From Sphagnum compactum (Eukaryota > Bryophyta > Sphagnopsida > Sphagnales), in NCBI GenBank assembly GCA_965153455.1, contig OZ234498.1:5146001-5210000 (forward strand): a DNA stretch of 64,000 nt, read 5' to 3'. Each line of letters starts with the position of its first letter. Within the stretch, counting starts at the first letter, position 1. The notes beneath the pieces were generated by a model. The model had not been told where the DNA came from, did not search any database, and was given only the letters and a program-made list of their open reading frames with translations. The translations under genes were made by a program, and so were the position numbers. Below, piece by piece: positions 12,702-25,309 of this stretch.

Positions 12702-15700
12702 ATGAGAGTGGAGACAATGGGGTTATTGGGTGAGAATGGCGGGGGCTACGAGCTTGCGTTGCGACTGGAGGAGCAGAATACATGGCGAGCTTGGCTCAGT
12801 GAGCGTGACCATGCTGCCATGTTGCCTTACTTAGCATCGCCGGGGGCATGGAGTAAACTCATGCAATCGTCAAGCTCCAGCTCATTGCTCGCCTTGCAGC
12901 TACGCGTACGTGCGCTTCTGTTTGACAAGGCGGCTGCGTGCTTGTTTCTGGAGCATGTTGGAGCTGCTATCGTCCCCAATTCTCTCCACCCATCTTGTAA
13001 GTCGTCGTGAGAATCTATCTCACTCAAAAGGTTTTTATTTAGGGGGATGCAAAAGTGTCAAACAGATCCAGTGGATTTGGGAGGTCTTCTGACCGATACG
13101 CGATGAACAAAAATGGGAAATTAGGTACATGGGTACCCATGTCCCAATTTTTCTATTTCTTCAGCCTGCTGATATCTTCCCAATTAGTTTTGAAACAGGA
13201 CAATGCATCCCCCACTTGCTTCGCATAACCATTGATCAAACCTTATGATGAGCCAAAATCTTTGGTCATACCCAGCAGGTATTTTCTGGCAGCAGGTTTT
13301 GAAACTGGCCTGGAATTTTTTTTTTTTGGGGTTTGGTCTGTGTGTCAGATTGGGGTATTCTTCATGTGATTCATTCCTTTTAACTGAGTGGATTTGACTC
13401 AAAAAGCAATTTGTATTGTGTTTCATGGGAGGCACTGGACAGATTTGCAATTGCATGCAGACAGTGTTTACTTCTCTCTGGAGCAAGATGCTGAAGACTG
13501 GGCACGTCTACAAGCTGACACTGCACTAGCATTGCCATCCCCTAACCTCAAGGTATGTCTCAACAGTTGTCAATATTTGACATTTGAAAAGCAGTGCAGA
13601 CATGGATTTGCCATTTATGTTTTCAAGCGTGCAACGACCTTAAATTGTAACAACCAAGAAGATATGTAAGTGCCAGGGGGCTGCATACATTGTAGTGCAC
13701 TGTATTCTGGAGAAGATATGACTGATAGGGTCTGTGTTGCAGTATGGACTTGACTCCAATGATGGCTCCATCAGGTACATTTGCATACTTGATAGCTGAT
13801 CTTCTTAGCTTCTGAGCTTCTGACAATTGCCCACGTTCTGATAGTGGGGGCTAGGTGATTGTCTTAATTTTAAACAGGAGAGGTTTTACTTTACAATTAC
13901 CTATTCCATGTCAGAAGGACCATGATGTCTTGTTGATGTTGCTCTGCAGCACTATACTCAGATGGCATAGTCTTCTTATTCCTTCTTTCAGAATTCTATA
14001 TGTAGAGTCCTTGCTGTCCTTGAAGCTTTTGTTTAAGAGCACTTGTTCTCTTTCAAGACACTGGCACTGTTGAATTCTCTAGAGGGTCAAGTTTGTTAAT
14101 AGAGCATGACTGAGTAGAATTTGTCAAAGTAAAATGGTTTGTGCTGGGGATTGCTTGGAGCAACATCTCATCACTTTGAACTAGGCTTGCCTTGACATTG
14201 TCTTTGAGAACAGCCGGGTGGAAGACAGAGATCGAGGTGGCTATCTTGGGGCTAATAACTGGCGAACAAAGTCATTCCAGATAGGCCAGAGTGTCTCAGG
14301 TGCTTCAGTCAGCCCCAAACAGGTGAAAATTCTTTTCTGCTTGAGCTCTATCAGTTTACAAAGGCACCAAATCTCCTTCGCTAGTTTATGGGTTGGGAAG
14401 TGTGAATGATGTGCTGAACAGGGGTGCCAAACCATGTAATCTTCAGTTCCAGGCTCTTCTCAACACCTCAGATCCATTTTCTTCATTATTTGATTCGAAG
14501 AGCAGTTTGTGTTATCCATATTTTTTGCTACTTGTGTATTTTGCAAGCTTGTTATAATGTCCAGCAAGCTGTGTTTTGCTACTTCATCACAGAATAGCAT
14601 GCATATACATTTTGGCACTGCTCAGATGGGAACTGCAGATGTTGCTGGATTGTATCAACCCTGTTCAGCAGCTTCACTTTATTTCATGGATGCAAAGGTC
14701 TTCTGTGGTTGTAGCATGGGAGTCGAACGCGTACAAATGTTGGCTATGGTCAAATGGTGAGTGGGAGTGAGAGTTGCACTACAGGGGAGCTCTGGTACAA
14801 CCAATGTCTACACAACAGTCACAGTATTCGAATGGACAGGCTGGCACGGCGTGTCACCCAACAGAGACTCTCCTTTGGGGATCAGGAAGCATGTCTTCGC
14901 ACTCCAGAGGCAATGGCTGCATACCTGAATTTTACAATGAATCGATGCAAAAGATGGCCAGTTCTTCAAGCAGATAAGGGGACAAAGCCTACAGATTATC
15001 CTCCCATTTCAGACACTGCAAATGGTATGGATGCAAATCCAGCAGGCCAGGCAGGAGATGAGGATGCATCCATGCTGCCAGAGATTATGTTTCCTGGAAA
15101 TTGTGTGCCAGATAATCCAGTGCCTTGTAGGCGAAGATCATTTTTGGAGGAAAATGACTTCCAGCAAGTGTTCCTTGATGATTCAGATCCTTGTGTATGT
15201 CCACTGCCCATGTCATCAAGTCTGGGCATATTGGCAAAGGACAGGTTTACGGTTCAAACTGAAGGTCCGAGTAAAATTCATTTGAAGGGTTCTGGAATAG
15301 GGCCTCCACTGCCAGCTGGACTGAAAAGTGAACTCGCCGGGGATGCTGCCCAGCGAATGCTGCAACAAACTGTAGTGAGACTAGTTGCAGCAGCTGGCTT
15401 TGAGGGCTTGAAGCAAGCTTCTTTGCAAATACTATGTGATTTATTACGATGTCATATGTGCAAATTAGGGCGTGGGCTCCGCCTGCTTGTAGACAGCTAC
15501 AGCAAGAAATGCTCACAACAGGAGCTGATGAACATGTTCATCCATGGTGCTGCTGGCAGGTAAGGTCTGCAACACCTGACATGCTACAAGTGGTTTCATT
15601 TTACTAAGTGGTACAACTGCAGCCTAAGTTGAAAGATGGGGAGCCAGCGATGAGTGGGTCAGTGTTGCCAGCGATGTCAATTTGTGCAAATTGTGCCTTT

Positions 15701-17465
15701 AATACTACAGTGGCCATCTTGTGTTCAACTGTGTAAGGTTTTATGCAGAGATGAGGGGAAATGTAGCATCAGAATGCACAAAAGACGAGCTTGTTATATG
15801 GTACATAGCTTTTCCTTCAGTCTGAGGAGCTTGTTCAAATGTGTTTTAGAATATTTGTGGCTGCAGCAATGTTGGAGATTTAATGGTGTATGCAAAGACA
15901 TTGCAGCAGGCACAAACTCAGCAACCAGCTCTCATCCATTCTCTTCAGCTGCCAACTCAGCAGGTAACTGAATTCAGTTCCTGTGGACTCAAACAGCTGG
16001 CAGACTAATGGATTTCAGTCTCCTCTATTTGCACAAAAGCTCCAGTTGAGTTGGCTCAGAAGAAATGAGTGTCAAAGGTCCAAACAAAGTTTCTAGGTGT
16101 GGCCACAATGCAATGCAACCCAGATGTGAGGTCAAAGGCTTCTTTAGAAAAAGTTAACATGTCAACATTCAATATTTTGTACTTAATGGCAATCTCACAA
16201 CTGGAGTTAATTTCCAACTGGGAATAACCATCACACACAAGCTATGCATCAACTATGTGACCTTCTGTGATGTGAAGATCTGGGATGGGACTGTTAAGAA
16301 CATCAATCTCATTTTTCATCCTTCCAATTACGGTTGCTTCAAAGAAAAAATTGCTCTGTTTTTGAATGAACAATCTTAACTCTATCTCCAGCTTTATGGT
16401 GCAGATAGTAGGTCAGTGGCAGGTACACCCACATCCAGGCACAATTACAATGCAGATACAGCATCTGCAGGCACAAGGTCAGCAACAGCAGGTGGGCCTT
16501 GAGAAGCCAGGGTGGCGACGTCAACCCTCCAGTTTTGCAGGCTCTAAGAAGGGGGAGAGACTAGAGCAATTAAGCAGTGTGGAAGTTGGCCAAGATCTCT
16601 TCAGTGGGGAATTAGACATGAAAGCGGGACTCCTTCAGCTGGTTGGCCAGCCAGTGAGTCAAGGGCACATGGGATGGCACCCCCAGGCACCCAACTTCAC
16701 TGGACTTCCACAGGCGCAACAGCCTCCTCCTGTCTTGCAACACTTCAAGCAACAGCTCTCTTCTCTACAAATTCCAAATCTGCAGCAGCAGTAAGCCATT
16801 GTCTGTTGTCTGATGTTTTATTGCCCCTTTTGCTGAGTGGCTTCTCCTGGTCCAGTTACCCTCTAGGACTCATGAAATCTGGGTTCATGCTTTCTCTGGA
16901 ATTTTGCAACTGTGCCATAACAGAGGTGACTACATATAATATTTATTTTCTGGAAGCAGAGGCTACTTTGCTTCCAGCTGATCATAACTGCAGAGGCTAA
17001 CTAGCAACTAGAAGCCATTGATGTCCCATGTAGGACAGCTTTGTATGTTGCAATTATAAGCAAGTCTTAACATGACATTTGCACAACATAGATATATGAT
17101 AATCAGCAAGACTGTGGATATGAATTTTCTTTGTGTTTGCAGGAGTTCACTTGTAAGAGAGTCAGGGACTCCAAAATTGTTACACCCCCGTATTGAAGGC
17201 TTTGGGGAACTTCCAATGAGTGACAGCATCAAGCAGGAGATTGATGATCATGGGGAGGGTGTACAGATGTCCCCTGGCAAACGAAAGAGAAAACAGGTGA
17301 ATTTTTTATGGTGCCTTCTTTATGAGTGCTTTTTATCTTTATAGCTTGGATTCATGAAGGTCGTCTTGAGAAGTCTTAGGTTTGGCATTTCTTTGGCTGA
17401 CACTTCTGTGATACACATTTTTTTTGTGTGCTATGCAGCAACGCAATTGGGCTTCTAATGTATAG
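12702..17465 (+). CDS. Nuclear protein with Bromo_TP (TAF8-like) histone fold, Gln-rich
   Basis: Proposed exons are 12702-12996, 13443-13552, 13743-13774, 14214-14322, 14715-15559, 15867-15963, 16405-16790, 17143-17296 and 17439-17465, giving about 684 residues. The N-terminal block (YELALRLEEQNTWRAWL, then LQLRVRALLFDKAAACLFL and HPSYLQLHADSVYFSLE across the first junction) matches an uncharacterised plant family annotated as bromodomain-associated transcription factors. Exon 5 carries LWYNQ, QRLSFGDQE, RTPEAMAAYL and PEIMFPGNCVPDNPV. It then carries a histone-fold stretch at about residues 390-462 (QQTVVRLVAAAGFEGL, ILCDLLRCHMCKLGR, LVDSYSKKCS) like that of TAF8. The rest is Gln-rich and low-complexity (QQQ, LSSLQIPNLQQQ), ending with a basic KRKRKQ run. 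A role in transcription is inferred from the family. The ATG at 12717 is an alternative start. The last tiny exon and the acceptor at 14715 are the least certain points. Confidence 0.78.
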
Positions 17466-19860
17466 AATTGATACGAATATGTTGCATAGAAGAGAAAACC
17501 CATCAGACAGGATGACTTGTAGAAAAATGTTGCAGTACAAGCCAAACTTGCGTCTCAGAGTCTGTCTTGTACATATATATCTCTTGGTTACTTAGTGCCA
17601 CTGCAAGTGGCCAGAATTTTTAATTCCAAATGCCCTGATGTTTTCTATGTGTACATGACTGACAGTCTTCTTCCCCTCGATTGATTGGAAATGTCTTAGT
17701 TCTCTATTCCACAACCACATCTGGTTTATGAAATTTTTGAACAGGAAATAAAAAAGTCTGGTTTTCAGTTCATGAGTTTCTCTACAAGATTTGTTATTGT
17801 TAGTTACCTAATCTTTCAGCACAGATGTGGCTTGTGAGCACTTCAATGGACTCTTGCCTGATGCAACAACAAAAGGTTTTAAGCTCAAAATCCTAATCTG
17901 TTTTAATTCACCCATCACCAAACACCCCACAACTTCAGCGTGGGCGGCACTAGGTGGAGGGCTAAAAATGTTCTTTGAGCTTCAAAAGTAGAGGGAAAAT
18001 GTGTAAGGATTTGACCTTCTTCTACTTCTTAAGTGTTTCCTCAATTGCCTATCTATCCTAGTGATGCAAGACTTAAGGGGAAGGGAAGTTAAGTTTTAAG
18101 CCTTGAAGAAGAAGTAGGAAGGAACAAGTAGGCAAGAGTGGAGTTAGTGGTTATTGTGTGTGGTTTTGAGATTTTACGATTTTGATTACTGACATTCGTA
18201 AACTATTGTAGATTTCTTCCACTGCACTTGGTAGTTGAAATTAGGTCAAGGTATGTTTATTCCAACAATAGTTTGAGGGATTGATACCATGATGGGATGA
18301 CATCATGAGGTGATCTAACCTTTAGCACTTGGGCATGTAGTAAGAAAAAATCTAGTCTTGTTGAATGACCATTAGGCTGCAAGTTTAGTGGGAATTGAAG
18401 TACACAAGAAACCTATCTTGGGTATCCTTGGGGCAAGAGATATTTGTAGAGAAATTTGCATGAAACTTTTTGTTGAAAGTGCAAAATCTATGAGAGGAAG
18501 TGGGGACATAAGATAGTTGAACTTGTATTTCGGTGGCATTTGGCCTTGCAATTGTAGGGAGTGGGGATTTCTTTTGGAATTCTTCTAGTGTTGTGAGGAA
18601 ATAATAAAAAGGAGGAGATAATGTAGAACGTGGATTGTGTGGGAAAGTACAGATAAATAGAATTCTACATTGCATTGGAGTGGTTGGGAGCTCAATAGAC
18701 CCAAGGAACCTTGAGGGTACTAATCCAATGGTCAAATTCCAATTTGTGGTTGAACAATGTTGTGATAGTAGTCTTGAATACAATAGTATCAACATTTTGT
18801 TTGTATCTTTAACTAATTCTGAGTGAAGATGGGTATGGAATAACATGGCATACCTACAACAAATATACATTACTTTTGGAGACATAACTATTTGTTGAGG
18901 TTGTGAGTTTTAGGTTTTAGACCCCTTCTTTTTTGGTTAAACTAGTTTCTATCATGCATTGTTACAACACAAACTCAATTCTCCCTTCTGCTCACAATGG
19001 CCCACACTTGGCTTTGTTAAGGTGGTGCCGCACTAGGAAGTAATTGTAACCTAGTTGTCAAAAAAGGTTGAAATTAACCTTGTCTTCACACATGTTATGT
19101 TAGGTAACATTCCATCCTATGTGGATGTCTTTGTGGCAAGAAAAGGTAAGTAAATGGTAACATTGAATGTAGCTACCATCTAGTCTACAAAAGATGTAGA
19201 TTTCAAAATGAATTCATAGTTTTAACTAACATGTAAATCAAATCCAGATAATCAATAACAACCCCAATGCTATAAGAATTACCCTCCTTTTAAAATATTT
19301 CTTTCCCACACTCATCACAACAAGTATTACATAGTTTCACAACAACAAATGGATTAGCGAGGAATCATAGTAGTTGCATTAATTGAAGCATATTATTTTA
19401 ACAATAACATCGCAATGATAACATCATAGTAAACAAGAAGATTGTAATTTCGATCATGTGATAACAACATTGCAATAATAGTAATTACAATACATACATT
19501 ACAACAAATGCAATAGCAAGTCACAATCATTTTCTAACACAATTATGTAAAAAGATGGAGGTGTATGTTGAAGACAAATCTAGTTATGACAACAAGTTAT
19601 TAGTTTGCTAAACACCAACTAAATTTTGCTCCTCCATACTATTATACACTTCAAAGATTTCATGCATGCTTTACATATTCACAACAAAGTGATTAATGTA
19701 AAGAATATGATAGAAAATGCATTTCATTTCAAATTGTAAAGATATTGTTGAAATTGATAGTGATAGTTTTTTCCAACTTGGCACATCCAAGAGCAAAAAC
19801 AAGGGTAATTGTTTCAATAAGCTCTAATTTTGTCATTGAAATTGGATTAATAAGAAAACC
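17466..19860. other. Intergenic region with no recognised gene
   Basis: The first part is probably 3' UTR and flank of the histone-fold gene. The remainder is AT-rich. A 166-codon open frame on the minus strand (18385-18885) shows no domain, no splice context and biased composition, so I do not call it a gene. Confidence 0.5.
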
Positions 19861-20960
19861 TTGACATCTTAATCGGGATCATCGTATATTGATGGCAACC
19901 GATTATGCCACAAAATGGGTGGAAGCCAAAGCCTCACGGATTAACACATCTGCAGTCATTGCCAAGTTCATCTATGAGTGCATTCTCACCACATTTGGCT
20001 ACCCTTTAACTCTAGTTAGTGATCAAGGTGTGCATTTTATCAATGCACCTGTTAAAATTCTTACTAATCATTTTCTTTTGAAGCATAGTAGTTCCACAAC
20101 ATATTACCCCAGGGTAATGGCCAAGGAGAGTATACCAACGAGGTGAGTAGGCTTCTGCTCATCAAGTTAGTTAACAACAAACAAATAAATAAGGATGAAC
20201 ACCTTCATACAGTTCTGTATGCTTACCGAACAACTTTCAAGATTACCAAATGCCCTACACCATTTGAGTTAGTATACGACCTTCAGACAATTATGCCTAC
20301 ATAATACTTGTTACCCAGAACACATTCCTAGACATCTTTGCAACTTCATGCCAACCAAGGTTATGGCAAGCCAACTATCAGCATTAGAAAGTCTCAAGGA
20401 AACACCAAGGGATACATATGATACCACCGAAAAGAGACAATAGAACCATGCACTGTGCGTCCATTGACATTACAAAGACAATTTCTTTCCATATGGCATT
20501 ACGTATTGTGGTTTCAAAGGGCAAGGGAAACCCACATTGGCAAGTTCAAAAAATGTTGCTTTGGACTTTACCAAATCCGATGTTGCCTCCCCCAACAACA
20601 TCGCATTGTTGGTGGCAAAAGATAAGTTTGATCCTAACCCAATTCTCATGAGTGTCAACAATTTGAAGCCCTACTGAAATTTAGAGTTAGCTCCCAGTGG
20701 GCTGGAAGCTCCATTAGAAGGGCAAAGGGAAGGAAACCTTAGGGTACCCCAACTGAAGTTTTTTTGGAGAAATGGAATAGGATGCCGAAATTGAGGAATT
20801 GCAACAAGGAACCTAAAGCCGATAGAAATGCACCAGAACCTGAATTTGGGAATCCCTTGGAATTTCCTGAATCACCTGTAGATTCCGGATTCCAAAAATT
20901 ACAAGAAAATTAGATCATCAAGAAATCGACTAAAAATGATGCCATTCCAGGAAATGCTGA

Positions 20961-21095
20961 GGATTCCAATAGTATAGAATTAATACACAATTCTAAACTG
21001 GCATAATGGACTAAAGATTCCAAACTTGTGGAATTGGCTGAAGATTCCAAACTTATGGAATCAGCTGGATATTCCAAAGTTATGGAATTTGAAGG
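20961..21095 (+). repeat. 27-bp tandem repeat encoding a 9-residue unit
   Basis: Five direct copies of a 27-bp unit (starts at 20961, 20988, 21015, 21042 and 21069) begin with gattccaaact or a variant. In one frame they read DSNSIELIH, NSKLA-stop-WTK, DSKLVELAE, DSKLMESAG and YSKVMEFEG, so the period preserves the reading frame. One copy carries a TAA. The repeat lies within the retrotransposon, 3' of integrase. Confidence 0.85.
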
Positions 21096-21300
21096 AGAAG
21101 ATTTCAAGCTGGAATTTCTTAGGATGGATGTGGATGTGTTTCCAAGGATTTCTTTCGTTGAGGCACTACCAATTTAACCCCACTTTCGGTCATTAACCAG
21201 TTATGTCCTTTCAAATTGCAGTGAGGCTTCAAATTCCCATCCAATCGTTTTCCAACCCCACCCAACATAACCCGAACCAATTTCATCGGGTTTGAGTGCT

Positions 21301-21313
21301 ATAAAAAGGGGTC
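21301..21313 (+). promoter_or_regulatory. TATA-box-like element inside the retroelement
   Basis: The sequence ctataaaaagggg matches a plant TATA box. It sits 60-110 bp upstream of the charged open frames that follow integrase. It could drive those frames separately, or it could be a coincidence in a decayed element. Confidence 0.35.
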
Positions 21314-24040
21314 CCGCCTCATCATTTCCTTTTGTTGAGGATTTAAGCTTTTCAGCTTTTTAATCTTTTGTCATGCTTTCTGGAAAGATGCGAGGTATCG
21401 TAATAGGGAGGGCAAAAGGATGTTGAGGGAGCAGGCAGAGAAAGAGAGGAGGATGGTTTTAGAGGTTGAGAGAAGGAAAAACAAATCGGTAGTGTTGGAA
21501 GCAAAGCCAAAACCGGAAGAAGAAAGGAAGAGTCCACCAATGGTGGTGTCCCTCTTAAGAAAAGGAAAGATGTTCTTTCCGGAGATGGACCGCGAGTAGG
21601 GACATCCACTGGGCAAAGCAAGTGGGTATTTTGGGATACATGGGCGTGCAGTTAAGGGCCATAACGCCATTAATCAAGGAATTCTTGCAAGCCATCGTCT
21701 GGTTCAACCCGGAAGTCATTGAGTCAGTTGTGCAAGGCATTCCGGTATTTATTACCAAAGAAATCAAATAGGGAGATGTTCCATTTGCCAGTCGCCGGAA
21801 TAAGCAAACTGCCAGTCGTATTTCAAGCTAACGCTACCGAAATGTGGTGTAGCAGAATGGCGTCGCCGGACGCGTTCTTACCAAAAGAGGTTAGTGAGTA
21901 TCGCAGCTAAAGGGCAAATACCCTCATCCAAGCACTACAGCTAAAGGGCAGTCGCGGCACGTACGTGGTGAAAAAATTGATGGGGTTCTCATCACCCTGG
22001 CCGAAACCAGAAAACAGATTAATTAATCTGTCGTGGTTTTTTCCAACCTCTACAGTACGCTAAAAAGAACTTTTGGCACCTTCAAAAGGACAATGCAACC
22101 TTTGGAGGAAAGGAACCAGAGTTTGGTCCGGCCCAAATCATCAACATCCTTCTGCGGAAGTATTTTTCGGTAGATTTGGAATTGATAATACCAGAACCGG
22201 ACGAGGAGGAAGATGTGGACGCCACTGTCAAGCTGCAACAAACTTTTGATGAGCAACATAGAGCTTCGGACGTGCCTTCGAAAGGTGATCCAGTAGATCT
22301 AGGTAATCTGACAGATGCACGAGAGGGAGTTGACCCTCTAAATGACGAATTTGAAACAAGAGCGTTATCGGAATTAGGGGTATCAAATTTGATTCCGGTA
22401 TTCTGCGGTTGGAACCTCAGTTGAAAACGTCCGAGATCGGATTGAGGGCCGAGTCATTCGCCAGGAAGAGGACCCTTGTTGACAAACACTCCAGCCCAAA
22501 CAAAAAACCAAAGACGCGGAATCCAAGTCCGGTATGACCCGGAGGTCTGTTTGGTACCCAGAAGAGCTCAAGGATGCCGAACCCTTACAAAGTTGTAGCC
22601 CAAGCAACCCCCAACACCTTATCTGAAATTTTGCATGACATGCTACAGGGGGAGCAAATACTTCTCAGTGAAGTACGGAAGTCGATACACCACCGAAAGG
22701 GTTTTCGAGTGGTACAAACTCCAACTTTGGTGATATGGAGACTCCACCTTCTTTGCACGTGCCAGCCGTTTCATTTTTGATAGGCGCCGATCTATTTTAC
22801 ACCCCAACAACTCGAGAAAAGCATCGTCGAATTTTCCGTAGTCTTGAGAGGCCTACTAATTCACAGCTGCAAAGAAACTTGCAACAAAGGAAAGGAAGAA
22901 CCAAGTAGAAGTTGCAACCCAGGACCTCATGTGAAAATCGCGGAGGCACCAAGCTCAGGAAAGGCAGGATGCCCTAACAATCGAGGGTCTACAAGGGGAA
23001 CTATAGAACTTCAAGAACATGCAGCTCTAGGTAGATGAAGCCTTGGTCTTCAATTAGGATTACTGGAACCGGTTACCGGATTACGAAACCCGCATATCGG
23101 TAATCAACATGGCCCTGGACAATCTACTGTCTGATAGGGATCAGCTTCAGCAGAAGTACTGAAAGGAAGAGCAGAACTGAAAAGTGTTGGATCAGTTTTT
23201 GACGATGACCCAACGGGAATTCTGGTTGGCCAAGGAACGAGTGTAGATGACTGAACATTCGGCCCTTAACAAACGACTACAGAAGTCAGACGAGGACTTC
23301 GAGCAGGCTGTCGAAACCATTGTTAACCTTCAGCGACACCCCAGCCATCCAAGAGGAGTTTCGGGCGTTAAGGGAAGAAGTGCAAGTTATAAGGTACAAG
23401 GCTAAGTCCGCCAAACTCTACCATCACTGGATGGAAAAATTCAAAAACCTCAAGATGGAGTGCGCGTTTATGATGAGGTCGGAGCTCATGATCTATCAGC
23501 TGCAGAAGGCGTGCAAGATCCGGTTGGTCCAGTGGGAGTTTTACAAACGGCAAGTTACCGAAGTCATTATTGAAAACCTTCGCCTCCTTTTGGTAGGATG
23601 AGGAACGGTACAAGGTGCAATCGGAGGCATATCGGGAGAGGCCTTCCCCAACGTTGTGCCACCCTTGTTTGAATCTAGTAATTCTCCAGCACCTAGCCAA
23701 ACTCATTCCATCACCACTTCCCATAGTCGGCAGACCATGGAACTAGATACTAGCACACACCTGGGGGTGGATTCACATTTGGCGACTTTCGAAGCCAAAG
23801 TTGAAGTCACCGGACCCGGACCCAGAACCAAAAGAGAACTGAAGTACGTTATTGGAGATGAAGACAAAGGAACTATCAAGGTTCCCCCTCCTCCTCGGGT
23901 TGACATTTTGCCTTACGGTGAACCTCCAACGTCCACAAAAGCAACTCCACCCCAAGATTCTAGACCCACAGAAATGGGAGAATAGTTTTCAATAGTTGTA
24001 GTTTAAGTCAGATAGTGATAATGAGGATGTCTTCACAAAT

Positions 24041-24060
24041 AAAAGGGAGGATAATGTTAA
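24041..24060 (+). mobile_element. Polypurine tract and putative 3' LTR start
   Basis: The purine-only stretch aaaagggaggataa runs directly into tgttaaagg. LTRs of plant gypsy elements typically begin TG right after such a tract. The LTR end could not be located because no second LTR lies in the window for comparison. Confidence 0.5.
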
Positions 24061-25309
24061 AGGCTAGAATAGAATTTAACTTAATTTTGCAGATAAAACA
24101 ACTTCCCCATAGTAATCCTTTAGAAAGGGGGAAATTTTGGTTGTTTACCAAAAAAAAAATCAAGAAAATCCTAAAAATCTCTCTACTATTCATAATAAAT
24201 CCTATTCTTGTGTAATGACTTTTAGATTCTGCTTTGAAGAAAAGAAAACTCTTTTCAGCATTGTGGATTTTTTCTTGTATGTCTTCATACTTCTTGAAAT
24301 TGCATGTGTTTCACAAACTTGAAGTTTGGAACATTGCGCACAGTGTTTCCTGTCCACCCACCATCCTTCCCTCATGGTGCCTTACCAGCTGTTGCTGCAA
24401 TCTGGCCCTTTCTGCTTTAATCTTGCAAACAAATGAAGTCTGGCCATAACTGGATTGGGGTTTCCATCTGGTTGTGTATCTCTGGGAATTTTTGGAGTTT
24501 CTAGGGGCTGCTGAGTAGAGGATCATTGACAAATTGGGTTCAGGCATGGCAGCATTTATGGGCAATTGCAGAATGAAATGGTAGTGGTGACAGAGGCAGT
24601 GTCAATGCACGGGAGGGTTGCAAGATGTTACTCCCATGTAGGGGTCCCAGCAAAGTTAGTTGGTCTACTCAAAACATAAGCAAGTTGCAGACTTCAGTCC
24701 ACTTTGGGCACTTCCCCCAGTGACCCCCAGCCAGGTGCTACAAGCCCTTTCTTTAAGTGTAAGGTCTGTTCAAACATTGTAACTGATATATATCCAACAG
24801 AAGCAATGACCAAATGCATAAGACTTAAACAACACCATCCCTAATCAAGAATCACGATCCATCTGTTCTTTCAAACATTTGCATGTTCTTGTCACAACAA
24901 TGGAGCCAGCCAGAAGGCTGCAGCTATGCTTTGAGAGAATCCACAGTGGAAATATTGCATCTGTAGTCTGGATAAACTCCATATCTCTGCACTGTATAGA
25001 GAAGTCAAACCGGGCTCTTCAATAGAAAGAATATTCAGTTTCATGTGAAGGTAACACCTTACAGCCTGAGAGTCCAATTGAACTCCACATCTTAGCAAAC
25101 AAAAGGATATCCCTGATGCCTATTGACTCTTACCACTTGGGCATCCTGCTAAATGGAATGGGGTGGATAACAAAGGTGACCAAAAGAGGAGAAAGTCAAA
25201 TTGTTAGGTTTTGCTCTAAAAACTTTCCCACCAAAAAACCGTGTTTATACCACTTGGATGCTTTCCACAGCATTGCACTACTCTGAAGGTCCTTGCAAAG
25301 GCAATATGA
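24061..25309. other. Possible LTR remnant and 3' flank of HY5
   Basis: No coding sequence is supported. The left part would be the retroelement LTR. The right part (about 24.3-25.3 kb), less AT-rich, is probably the 3' UTR or flank of the HY5 gene, which reads leftward and stops at 25310. Confidence 0.4.

Larger units (their letters stand above)
19860..24056 (+). mobile_element. Decayed Ty3/gypsy LTR retrotransposon, 3' part
   Basis: An integrase core is legible at 19889-20146: [37 protein letters not shown] and [11 protein letters not shown]. This is the DDE region of plant gypsy integrases. It continues frameshifted to about 20300 (HTVLYAYRTTFKI, PTPFELVYD). Downstream on the same strand, about 20.4-24.0 kb contains broken, mostly hydrophilic open frames. 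These include a charged, probably coiled-coil stretch (23320-23601) and a Pro-rich tail (23656-23985). The element ends in a polypurine run, aaaagggaggataa, followed by tgtta, which looks like the 3' PPT and the first bases of the 3' LTR. Frameshifts and stops show it is inactive. The 5' half (5' LTR, gag, RT/RNase H) is not visible. Confidence 0.75.

Noticed and set aside
18385-18885. 166-codon minus-strand open frame
   Set aside because: No domain, no splice context and low-complexity composition. AT-rich antisense frames of this length can arise by chance.
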